From: Candidatus Taylorbacteria bacterium RIFCSPLOWO2_01_FULL_45_15b
GTDB lineage: Bacteria; Patescibacteriota; Minisyncoccia; Phycocordibacterales; 01-FULL-45-15b
Length of the DNA stretch: 23,306 bases
Direction of reading: 5' to 3'
Assembly (NCBI GenBank): GCA_001822655.1
Contig: MHRX01000057.1
Span: 15,504-38,809 of the forward strand
This document shows positions 1 to 5,805 of this stretch, one piece after another. The notes beneath the pieces were generated by a model. It was not told the DNA's origin, made no database searches, and worked only from the letters and a program-made list of their open reading frames with translations. The position numbers and the translations under genes were made by a program. Each line of letters opens with the position of its first letter. The stretch's first letter is position 1.

Positions 1-1151
1 GTGGTGAAACCCGGGGAATTTTCTCCGTTGTTTCCAATTCCTCCACGAAACCCGTCGCTAAACATGTATATGTGGCTAGGACCGCGAATATATTCTTCGC
101 GCAGATATTGGGCGATGATTTGCCACTCGTTTGTATTTATCCTCTGTGGTTCTGGCAAGCCCCTGACTAGATTAGACACAAACCAACTGTCGCCGTATTG
201 GCTGAAACCGAACGCCATCTCATCCAGTGCGAAGAAATAGTCGCTGATTTCATTTGTGATGATACCCCGCTGATATCCGATGAAACTTTCAGGATACGGA
301 AACCTTCGCGTTTCCACAGGCACTCTTTTGACTCGGACAACACCTCCCGATTCGATGCGAATGTCGAACCACCGATTTGTGTAGCCTTCGTACGGCGCGC
401 TCGCGTCCTCGATGCTCACACTCTGATTGGCGCCGGATACTCCAGACCACGCATGTGCGAGAACGCCGGCGGAGTTTGTTGCATGTACCCGCCACGCACC
501 GCCGCTACGTGAGGAAAATGAAAATGCAATTTTCCATCCGATTGGCCGGTCGAGTCCGGTGACGACAAGTGCATTGTTCGGCATGATTATTAATTCATCC
601 GAATATCCTTCTCGCGCACCAGTTCGCGTCACGCTGTTGCCGAACTCATCCTCCATGTGGAGAACGAGCGTAGTGGGGACATTCTGCAGTCTTGTCGTAT
701 CGAGCACAAAACGACCAGTCGAAGGCTCATCGCTTGTGGCAACGACATTTGTCGTCGTTGGCGTAATTGCTTCAAGCCACGCATACGACACGGTCGATCC
801 TTGAGAGATTGTCTCAAATAACACAATGATATCGTTTGAGACCACGGCGCCACTTTTGGGAGACGTTATGGCTCCGTCAATTCCAAGTATTCTCGCCACG
901 CGATAAAATTTCTGCGCAGATAAAATCGGAACTGAAACTGTCGCTGTGCCTCGCGCCGTTGCGAGAATTTGAGTTTGGGTGATCCACACACCATCCGGAG
1001 AGGGTGCCATCTCCAACCGGTACAATCCTCCCGAACGAACTTGAAACGCGAGATTTAGCCCGACTTCTCCTGTCCGCACTGCGGTTACATCAAAAGGCAG
1101 AGCGCTCATACTCATGATTACTGCCAGAACGGCAACGGTCCATGTTTTCAT
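1..1151 (-). CDS. Secreted beta-rich/Ig-like protein, C-terminus missing (runs off left edge)
   Basis: The minus strand is open from ATG at 1151 to the window edge, giving 383 codons with no stop, so the gene is cut by the boundary. A purine-rich AAAGGGA lies about 6-12 nt upstream of the ATG. Residues 1-24 (MKTWTVAVLAVIMSMSALPF...) form a signal peptide. Residues about 30-90 resemble the short beta domain common in secreted proteins of Verrucomicrobia and Planctomycetes (LEMAPSPDGVW, then FYRVARI). An Ig-like segment follows (ITSPKSGAVVSNDIIVLFE). Near the edge is IYMFSDGFRGGIG, which faintly recalls the strand-loop of caspase-like or CHAT peptidases, but the expected His is not there, so no catalytic role is claimed. 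It is divergent from the 83-aa gene. The function is unknown; the reading frame itself is well supported. Confidence 0.75.
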   Translation of the reverse strand, partial: MKTWTVAVLAVIMSMSALPFDVTAVRTGEVGLNLAFQVRSGGLYRLEMAPSPDGVWITQTQILATARGTATVSVPILSAQKFYRVARILGIDGAITSPKSGAVVSNDIIVLFETISQGSTVSYAWLEAITPTTTNVVATSDEPSTGRFVLDTTRLQNVPTTLVLHMEDEFGNSVTRTGAREGYSDELIIMPNNALVVTGLDRPIGWKIAFSFSSRSGGAWRVHATNSAGVLAHAWSGVSGANQSVSIEDASAPYEGYTNRWFDIRIESGGVVRVKRVPVETRRFPYPESFIGYQRGIITNEISDYFFALDEMAFGFSQYGDSWFVSNLVRGLPEPQRINTNEWQIIAQYLREEYIRGPSHIYMFSDGFRGGIGNNGENSPGFT

Positions 1152-1252
1152 AACTATCCCTTTCTTTTTTGGAGAACTCTCGGCACATGACACCATGAAG
1201 GACGCCATATCGCCGGAAGAACCAATACAACTACTGCTTTACTGCTCTCGCT

Positions 1253-1319
1253 ACTATATTAAACATATATTTAATATTGTCAATACAGTTAATTGACATC
1301 GCTATATACTTATGATAAT
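1253..1319. promoter_or_regulatory. Back-to-back divergent promoters sharing an inverted repeat
   Basis: Plus strand: TTGACA at 1293-1298, a 15-nt spacer and GATAAT at 1314-1319, pointing to the gene at 1351. Minus strand: TTGACA (complement of 1278-1283) and TATAGT (complement of 1253-1258) with a 19-nt spacer, pointing to the gene at 1151. The two -35 boxes form a perfect 7-bp inverted repeat, TGTCAAT/ATTGACA, with a 7-nt centre at 1278-1298. Both spacers are off the 17-nt optimum, so exact start points are uncertain. Between 1152 and 1252 I see only the roughly 100-nt 5' leader of the minus gene. Confidence 0.45.
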
Positions 1320-1350
1320 GTCGAATCGGGTGCGGAATGGAGGCTGATTG

Positions 1351-1602
1351 ATGACAAAATATGTAAAGGTAACAGTACAGCATGGGACGCCGATCGCTAT
1401 GGATACTTATTATGGTCCCTTGTTTACCGATGAAGATGTTAGTGAGTTCTTCGGACGTGTGCAAAAAGCGAAAAACGAGTCTCAATTTGGCTCAACGATT
1501 TCGCTAGAAATTACCGAGTATCCTCCTGGAAAGTGGAGCTGTGTGTCCCCGCAACTTTTTCGAGGATTCGGAGCATGTAATGGAGCAAGTAATAAGGATT
1601 GA
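1351..1602 (+). CDS. Hypothetical 83-aa protein
   Basis: Starts at ATG 1351, preceded by GGAGG at 1339-1343 with 7-nt spacing. This is one of the few canonical Shine-Dalgarno sites in the window, and it decides the start over the TTG directly before it. The protein begins MTKYVKVTVQHGTP and has no signal peptide, membrane helix or cysteine pair typical of a metal site (single Cys near SPEW-like region KWSCVSP and one in GACNG). I do not recognise a family. A promoter lies upstream and a strong intrinsic terminator sits directly downstream at 1609, so it is probably a monocistronic unit. It could be lineage-restricted. Confidence 0.55.
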   Translation: MTKYVKVTVQHGTPIAMDTYYGPLFTDEDVSEFFGRVQKAKNESQFGSTISLEITEYPPGKWSCVSPQLFRGFGACNGASNKD

Positions 1603-1608
1603 TTTAAT

Positions 1609-1640
1609 TCTGCGACAAACCGCGTCGCAGATTTTTTATT
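1609..1640 (+). terminator. Intrinsic terminator after the 83-aa gene
   Basis: Perfect 8-bp stem TCTGCGAC/GTCGCAGA with a 7-nt loop (1617-1623), followed by TTTTTTATTT. It lies 7 nt after the stop codon. Confidence 0.85.
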
Positions 1641-1709
1641 TGGGTCATGCTGCTCTTACCGACCTTCACCGATTTCCCTAGCGCAAAAACCGCCCGCTTC
1701 GCCCCCGCT

Positions 1710-1738
1710 TTGCACATTTCTGATGCCTGTGCTACACT
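1710..1738 (+). promoter_or_regulatory. Promoter of candidate small RNA
   Basis: TTGCAC at 1710-1715, exactly 17 nt, then TACACT at 1733-1738 with an extended -10 (TGC at 1730-1732). Predicted start is about A1745. No open reading frame with a plausible start follows in this direction. Confidence 0.6.
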
Positions 1739-1744
1739 GTCCTT

Positions 1745-1855
1745 AGTGTTTTTTGGCAAGCGGCTGGGCGTACACACGGGGGTTCCTCCAGCCCCCAACT
1801 CCTTGGCGTCCGCCGCTTGCCATCCTTTACCCACAGCGTGCGTTGTGGGTTTTCT
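1745..1855 (+). ncRNA. Candidate structured small RNA of about 110 nt, own promoter and terminator
   Basis: A complete transcription unit fits between the 83-aa gene and the 3' end of hsp20. It begins about 7 nt after the promoter at 1710-1738. A perfect 9-bp stem, GGCAAGCGG (1755-1763) with CCGCTTGCC (1813-1821), encloses an internal hairpin GGGGG/CCCCC (1778-1782 with 1792-1796) whose 9-nt loop is UUCCUCCAG. The 3' side of the internal bulge reads AACUCCUUGG. Both unpaired stretches contain anti-Shine-Dalgarno-like CCUCC or CUCCUU. A terminator hairpin follows. The nested layout loosely resembles 6S RNA, but it is short, and I see no SRP GGAA-loop motif or tmRNA features. The function is not established. 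Confidence 0.5.
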
Positions 1856-1858
1856 ATT
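1829..1858 (+). terminator. Intrinsic terminator of candidate small RNA
   Basis: ACCCACA (1829-1835) pairs with TGTGGGT (1844-1850) around an 8-nt loop and is followed by TTTTCTATTT. On the opposite strand no T-run follows the hairpin, so it is oriented for the plus-strand RNA and not for hsp20. Confidence 0.6.
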
Positions 1859-1859
1859 T

Positions 1860-2333
1860 CTATATTCCCGACTTTACTCTAAGTTTAGTTTGCTTCTCTT
1901 TGTCAATTTTTGGCAGACGGATCGTTAGCAGGCCGTATTTCTCCTGCGCATCCGCTTCCTCCACTTCTATTTCCTGCGGGAGAAGAATACTTCTTGAAAA
2001 TGCCCCCCAATAGAGCTCGCGGTAAAAGAAATTATCTTCAGTAGCCTCTTTTGATTCCTCGCGCTTGCCCTTAATAGTTACCATGTCGCGCGTTATTGAA
2101 ATATCAAGATCCTCGGGTTTTACTCCGGCGACCATCGCTTTTATGATAATGTCGTCGGTAGTTTGAAACACGTCGACAGTAAGCTGGCCTTCCGTCGGGG
2201 TTTCTTCAGCCCAAGCTTCGTCTTTTTTTGTCTGGGCCGCGCTTCTCATCTCGTCCTCATCGAGTTCAAGATCATCATCCACTCTAACTGCGCCTGTAAG
2301 TCTCTCAAAAAAAGATCGTTTGTGCTTAGCCAT
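1860..2333 (-). CDS. Small heat-shock protein (Hsp20/alpha-crystallin family)
   Basis: A 157-aa ATP-independent holdase chaperone of the cytoplasm. Residues 1-50 are a charged N-terminal arm. The alpha-crystallin domain spans about residues 50-145: LTVDVFQTTDDIIIKAMVAG, then PEDLDISITRDMVTIKGKR, then FYRELYWGAFSRSILLP and the signature LLTIRLPK. A hydrophobic x hydrophobic tail motif (LRV) is near the C-terminus, as in the family. The start at 2333 is supported by a -10-like TAGAAT exactly 7 nt upstream and by the fit to family length. It is a single gene that ends almost exactly where the convergent small RNA terminates (1858 versus 1860). Family assignment is firm. Confidence 0.93.
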   Translation of the reverse strand: MAKHKRSFFERLTGAVRVDDDLELDEDEMRSAAQTKKDEAWAEETPTEGQLTVDVFQTTDDIIIKAMVAGVKPEDLDISITRDMVTIKGKREESKEATEDNFFYRELYWGAFSRSILLPQEIEVEEADAQEKYGLLTIRLPKIDKEKQTKLRVKSGI

Positions 2334-2346
2334 TTATTTGATTCTA
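2334..2346 (-). promoter_or_regulatory. -10 box abutting the hsp20 start (leaderless type)
   Basis: On the minus strand TAGAAT (complement of 2341-2346) is followed by 7 nt and then ATG. No Shine-Dalgarno is present. No clear -35 is seen. The pattern matches that of other genes in this window. Confidence 0.4.
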
Positions 2347-2364
2347 ATTTAATTAACCTTCCTA

Positions 2365-2414
2365 AATACTACATACCAAATACTATATACTAAATTACTA
2401 TATACTAAATACTA
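2365..2414 (+). repeat. Heptanucleotide tandem array AATACTA, 7 units
   Basis: Units on the plus strand: AATACTA, CATACCA, AATACTA, TATACTA, AATTACTA (one extra T), TATACTA, AATACTA. The last unit contains the complement of the prsW stop codon (2412-2414), so the array starts exactly at the 3' end of that gene and fills most of the gap towards hsp20. The same heptamer with the same variants recurs inside tsaD at 14334-14374. Confidence 0.85.
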
Positions 2415-3101
2415 CCCTTCAATTTTTTTCAATTTCTCAAAAAAAAGTAAAAGTGCCAATATCACGACCCAAACTCCGTAAAATACCGAAAATGCAGTTG
2501 TGCCGTCGCTATGTAGTATAAGTAAATTAAACAAAGAGTGCAAAACGACGGCGACCAGAAAGCCTGTGAATCCAAAGAGAATTTTCATACGCCTGCTCTT
2601 ATAAAAAGCGAAACCGAGCGCAATACCTATGGCGGCGGACGAGACGATGTGGAGAAGGCTTGAGCCCATGAAGCGCAGGTTCCCGACAGCAAGACCCCCC
2701 AGGAAATTGTCTGCCGACAGCGGTGTGAAGAGGTAGAGGGCGTTTTCTGCGGCCGCAAAGCCGATTGCGGCGGTAATCATGTAAACGATTGGGTCTATCG
2801 GTTCGTCGTCGTCACGAAGTCTGATGCCAAAAGTATATGCGGCCAGAAACTTAAAAAATTCCTCAACTATAACCCAGAGCACAAACATTACCGACAAACT
2901 TCCGCTTCCAAAATAAGTTTGAAGAAGAGATTGAAAGGGGATGACGAGCGGGACTGCAATCATGCCGCCAATAAATGTTGCGATGATCACTTTTCGCGGC
3001 TCGGGATGAAGTTTATCCTCCCCAAGCCAAAACCACAGCCATACGAGGGCGGGGAGTATGCCGCCGGCGAGAGCGTAGAGAATTGTTTGTGAACTAATCA
3101 T
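2412..3101 (-). CDS. PrsW-family intramembrane metalloprotease
   Basis: A polytopic membrane protein of 229 aa. Seven to eight hydrophobic segments are visible, starting with LYALAGGILPALVWLWFW. The family motifs are present: EE at residues 80-81 followed by FFK (EExxK motif), FAAAENALY (FxxxEN), LLHIVSSA and VVLHSLFN carrying the conserved histidines. Bacillus PrsW cleaves the anti-sigma factor RsiW, but the substrate here is unknown and no anti-sigma gene is nearby. The start is set at ATG 3101 because it overlaps the valS stop as ATGA (4 nt), typical of translational coupling; a longer reading into valS would be artefactual. It is co-transcribed downstream of valS. Confidence 0.88.
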   Translation of the reverse strand: MISSQTILYALAGGILPALVWLWFWLGEDKLHPEPRKVIIATFIGGMIAVPLVIPFQSLLQTYFGSGSLSVMFVLWVIVEEFFKFLAAYTFGIRLRDDDEPIDPIVYMITAAIGFAAAENALYLFTPLSADNFLGGLAVGNLRFMGSSLLHIVSSAAIGIALGFAFYKSRRMKILFGFTGFLVAVVLHSLFNLLILHSDGTTAFSVFYGVWVVILALLLFFEKLKKIEG

Positions 3102-5257
3102 TCTTGTTTTATCGGCCAATCTGCAATAATGAGCATATCTCCGCGACCTTCCTTCCACATATTTGGCAGAAGCGACCAGATAGCCTCTGTTACAAATGGC
3201 ATAAAAGGATGCAGTGTCGCGAGCGATTCCATGAGAATTATTTTTAACTCTTCTTTTCTATCTGCGGAGAGCCTTGTGTCGCTTTCAGAAAAAATCTTCT
3301 TGCTCTCTTCAAGTATCTCGTCTGCGAATCGGCGCCACAGGTAATGATAAAGCTTTTCCGCGGCAAGATAAAATCGGAAATTCTCGATATCTTTTGTAAT
3401 ATCTGCCGCGATTTGGCGCCATTCTTTGACGAGCGGAAGTGGTTCTTCAGTCGTCGGTTGTGCATGCGGTGAGGCATCGTCCGTATATTGGATAATGAAA
3501 CGCGCGATATTCCAAAGCTTGTTTCCAAAATGTTTGTAGCCTTTTATTTTGTCTTCCGAAAGAGAGAGATCGGTTCCCGGTGTATTGCCGACGACAAGTC
3601 CCATACGAAGAGCGTCTGTTCCAAATTTGTCCGTCAGATCTTTTGGATTGATGACGTTTCCTTTGCTCTTCGACATTTTCTTGCCTTTGGCGTCATTTAC
3701 AAGGCCGTGCAGGTACACCGTCTTAAATGGCACCTCTCCCGCAAGATAAAGTCCAAATATGACCATGCGGGGAATCCACTTGAAAATAAGATCCGAGCCG
3801 GTTTCCATGATATCGGTCGGGTAAAATGTTTTGAAGTCGCCTCCCTCTTGGAAATCAAGGACGAGAAGTGGCCACTGGCCGGATGAAAACCAGGTGTCAA
3901 AGGTGTCGGTATCGGCTCGAAGCCCCGAATTGCATTTTGCACACTTTGAAAGTGAGTCATCAAGATCGGGTGTCCCAAAGCCACAGCTATCACAAATTTT
4001 AGCGGGAATGGGTATTCCCCATACGATTTGTCGAGAAATATTCCAGTCATGAGTATGCTTCATCCAGTACAGAAATATTTTTTTGTATTGTTCCGGATGA
4101 AAAGTGATCTTTCCCGACTCAACGGCTTCAATCGCTTTCTCTGCGAGGGGCTGCATTTTTACAAACCATTGCGGCAGTATTTGCGGCTCGATCGGCGTTT
4201 CGCATTTGTAGCACACGGGGACGTTGTGGAGATAGTTTTCGTCAATTTTTTCTACAAGCCCCTTTGATTTCAATTTCTCAACAATTTTTTCTCTCGCTTC
4301 AGCAATTTTCATGCCTTTAAATTCTCCAGCGATGCCGAGCAATTTTCCTCGCATATCGATGATCTGCTCTTTTTCGAGCTTGTGTCGCTCGGCAATAGCA
4401 AAGTCTACTGCGTCATGCCATGGGGTGATCGTCATCACGCCTGTTCCAAATTCCATATCGACGGAGTCGTCTTTTATAACCGTTGCAGTAATAGGCCCGT
4501 TGATCCACTCGAGGTCTATTTTTTGGCCGTGCGTGTACGCGCTGTAGCGCGTATCGTCGGGGTGCATGACTACATATTTGTCTCCAAATTTTGTCTCTGG
4601 CCGCGCCGTCGCAATCGTAAAAGGCCCGTACTTTAGATAGTAGAAATTATCCTTTCTTTCTTTCGTTTCTGTTTCAACATCGGAAAGAGAAGTGGCATGC
4701 TTTGAACACCAGTTTACAATCCGCGGACCGCGGTACACGAGACCGTCATCGTGCATTTTTTTGAACGTCTGTTGAACTTTTTTTACTATTTCCGGATCAA
4801 GGGTAAATTTCTCACGCGACCAATCACACGACGCGCCCATTGCCCTCACCTCATCCTCCATATTTTTCTTATTCTCGAGAGTAAAGGCCATTATTTCCTT
4901 GTACAGATCTTTCGGATCCATCTTGAAGCGAGAACGGCCTTCTTTTTCGAGTTGTTTTTCGTACACGATCTGCGTTTCAAAACCGGCATGATCCGCGCCG
5001 GGTATCCAGAGCGCCTTAAATCCGCGCATTCGTCTGTAGCGCGTCATAATATCTTCGAGCGTAATGAAAAGCGCATGGCCCGCGTGGAGGTGGCCGTTGG
5101 CGTTTGGCGGAGGCATCACGATTGAAAAGGGTTTGTTGTGCGTGGGGGGTAAATTGTCGGGATTAAAAAAACCGCTTTCCTCCCATTTTTTATATAAAGC
5201 TTTCTCCCATTCCTCCGGCTTGAAAGGGGACAAAAGTTCTTTTGGTATATCGGCCAT
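3098..5257 (-). CDS. valS: Valyl-tRNA synthetase (short form)
   Basis: A class I aminoacyl-tRNA synthetase charging tRNA-Val. The HIGH motif is HLHAGH at residues 56-61 and the KMSKS motif is GKKMSKSKG near residue 527. The CP1 editing domain is present (TATARPETKFGDKYV, then DMEFGTGVMTITPWHD). DTWFSSGQWP identifies the Val/Ile/Leu group, and a Cys4 zinc knuckle (CDSC...CAKC) lies just before it. At 719 aa it is shorter than the usual 880-950 aa: the protein ends soon after the anticodon-binding helices, so the C-terminal coiled-coil arm is missing. The start at ATG 5257 is preferred over ATGs at 5266 and 5263 because these lie within or next to the -10 box TAATAT (5270-5265). It overlaps prsW by 4 nt. 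Confidence 0.95.
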   Translation of the reverse strand: MADIPKELLSPFKPEEWEKALYKKWEESGFFNPDNLPPTHNKPFSIVMPPPNANGHLHAGHALFITLEDIMTRYRRMRGFKALWIPGADHAGFETQIVYEKQLEKEGRSRFKMDPKDLYKEIMAFTLENKKNMEDEVRAMGASCDWSREKFTLDPEIVKKVQQTFKKMHDDGLVYRGPRIVNWCSKHATSLSDVETETKERKDNFYYLKYGPFTIATARPETKFGDKYVVMHPDDTRYSAYTHGQKIDLEWINGPITATVIKDDSVDMEFGTGVMTITPWHDAVDFAIAERHKLEKEQIIDMRGKLLGIAGEFKGMKIAEAREKIVEKLKSKGLVEKIDENYLHNVPVCYKCETPIEPQILPQWFVKMQPLAEKAIEAVESGKITFHPEQYKKIFLYWMKHTHDWNISRQIVWGIPIPAKICDSCGFGTPDLDDSLSKCAKCNSGLRADTDTFDTWFSSGQWPLLVLDFQEGGDFKTFYPTDIMETGSDLIFKWIPRMVIFGLYLAGEVPFKTVYLHGLVNDAKGKKMSKSKGNVINPKDLTDKFGTDALRMGLVVGNTPGTDLSLSEDKIKGYKHFGNKLWNIARFIIQYTDDASPHAQPTTEEPLPLVKEWRQIAADITKDIENFRFYLAAEKLYHYLWRRFADEILEESKKIFSESDTRLSADRKEELKIILMESLATLHPFMPFVTEAIWSLLPNMWKEGRGDMLIIADWPIKQE

Positions 5258-5273
5258 TCGCATCATATTAGCA
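5258..5273 (-). promoter_or_regulatory. Extended -10 box abutting valS start
   Basis: The minus strand reads TGC-TAATAT, then 7 nt (GATGCGA), then ATG of valS at 5257. No Shine-Dalgarno is present. The -35 region falls on the palindrome at 5285-5321. Confidence 0.5.
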
Positions 5274-5284
5274 AAAAACCGGCA

Positions 5285-5321
5285 AAGGTTCGACCTTAAA
5301 TCGGGAAAAAGGTCGAATCTT
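5285..5321. repeat. Inverted pair of the AAGGTTCGACCTT palindrome
   Basis: AAGGTTCGACCTT (5285-5297) and AAGGTCGAATCTT (5309-5321) are reverse complements with one mismatch. Each is itself nearly palindromic. The same motif occurs twice upstream of the signal peptidase gene (8679-8772). It overlaps the -35 position of the valS promoter. Confidence 0.75.
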
Positions 5322-5382
5322 GAGCCCGTAATAGCAGACTCTTTTCAACTTCTTGACCAAATTCAAAGCGTCAGCTTTTATC

Positions 5383-5427
5383 TGCGAGCATCTGATTCTC
5401 ACAGACTGTGAGAATCAGATGCTCGCA
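5383..5427. repeat. Perfect 22-bp inverted repeat with a 1-nt centre
   Basis: The left arm starts TGCGAGCATCTGATTC and ends CACAG at 5404. A5405 is the centre, and the right arm 5406-5427 is its exact complement. It is not followed by a T-run on either strand, so a simple terminator is unlikely. 21 nt of one arm recur exactly at 15613-15633, upstream of msrB. Confidence 0.9.
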
Positions 5428-5619
5428 AATGTGTTTTCCATCATAATCTCCGAAACAAAATTGCCGAATCTCATAAACTATTTTTTTAGAAAAATTAAAA
5501 AATTAAAGGACATCAAAAAAACCCCCAAAAAGCGATTTGAAATAAGGACTTTCCAACGGACACTTTTTTTCTGTTGACAATGATCGAAAATCAACCTGTC
5601 GAGCTGAAAAAATGATTGA

Positions 5620-5661
5620 CACCACCTAGCTTCGGCGTTTAGGTTGTATTACTAGGTGGTG
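5620..5661. repeat. 10-bp inverted repeat CACCACCTAG/CTAGGTGGTG
   Basis: Perfect arms at 5620-5629 and 5652-5661 separated by 22 nt, directly after a TTGACA box. It could be an operator or an RNA stem in the leader of the downstream gene. Confidence 0.6.
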
Positions 5662-5688
5662 GAAGGTGTGTCTCTAGAATTTAATCCG

Positions 5689-5706
5689 TGCGGCATTCGT
5701 GCCGCA
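5689..5706 (+). other. TTCG-tetraloop hairpin in the leader of the first TasA-like gene
   Basis: TGCGGCA-TTCG-TGCCGCA, followed by GTGTTTTAAGTTTT. This is a very stable hairpin with a weak T-rich tail about 100 nt before the start codon. It could be an attenuator or an incomplete terminator. Confidence 0.5.
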
Positions 5707-5805
5707 GTGTTTTAAGTTTTACTTTGACCAACTTCTCCAAAAAAGGCGCGGGTCGAGAGCCGAGAAGTTCAAAAATTATTCAAAATAATCAGTTTAAATT
5801 TAATT

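Larger units (their letters stand above)
5274..5805. other. 532-nt non-coding region between valS and the surface locus
   Basis: No supportable gene in either direction. It holds four inverted repeats (listed separately), an A-rich stretch at 5480-5550, TTGACA boxes at 5574-5579 and 5616-5621 without a well-spaced -10, and a TAGAAT at 5675-5680 that could be a -10 for the downstream gene. The 3' part is presumably the long 5' leader of the first TasA-like gene. Confidence 0.6.

Noticed and set aside
1604..1834. 76-aa minus-strand reading frame across the candidate small RNA
   Set aside because: It spans two plus-strand terminators and the sRNA stems, has no ribosome-binding site and no family-like features.
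1745..1855. Assignment of the small RNA as SRP RNA, tmRNA or 6S RNA
   Set aside because: The GGAA-type SRP loop and the tmRNA tRNA-like ends are missing, and it is shorter than typical 6S RNA with an unverified central bubble.
2365..2414. Short regularly spaced repeats as a possible CRISPR array
   Set aside because: The units are 7 nt in direct tandem with no unique spacers, and no cas gene is present.
3098..5257. TGA reassigned to glycine as in Gracilibacteria/Absconditabacteria
   Set aside because: TGA acts as the terminal stop of full-length genes (valS, the nucleotidyltransferase, the 83-aa gene) and no conserved protein contains an internal TGA.
5574..5621. TTGACA boxes as complete promoters for the first TasA-like gene
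   Set aside because: Neither 5574 nor 5616 has a recognisable -10 box at 15-19 nt, so no promoter is called from them.
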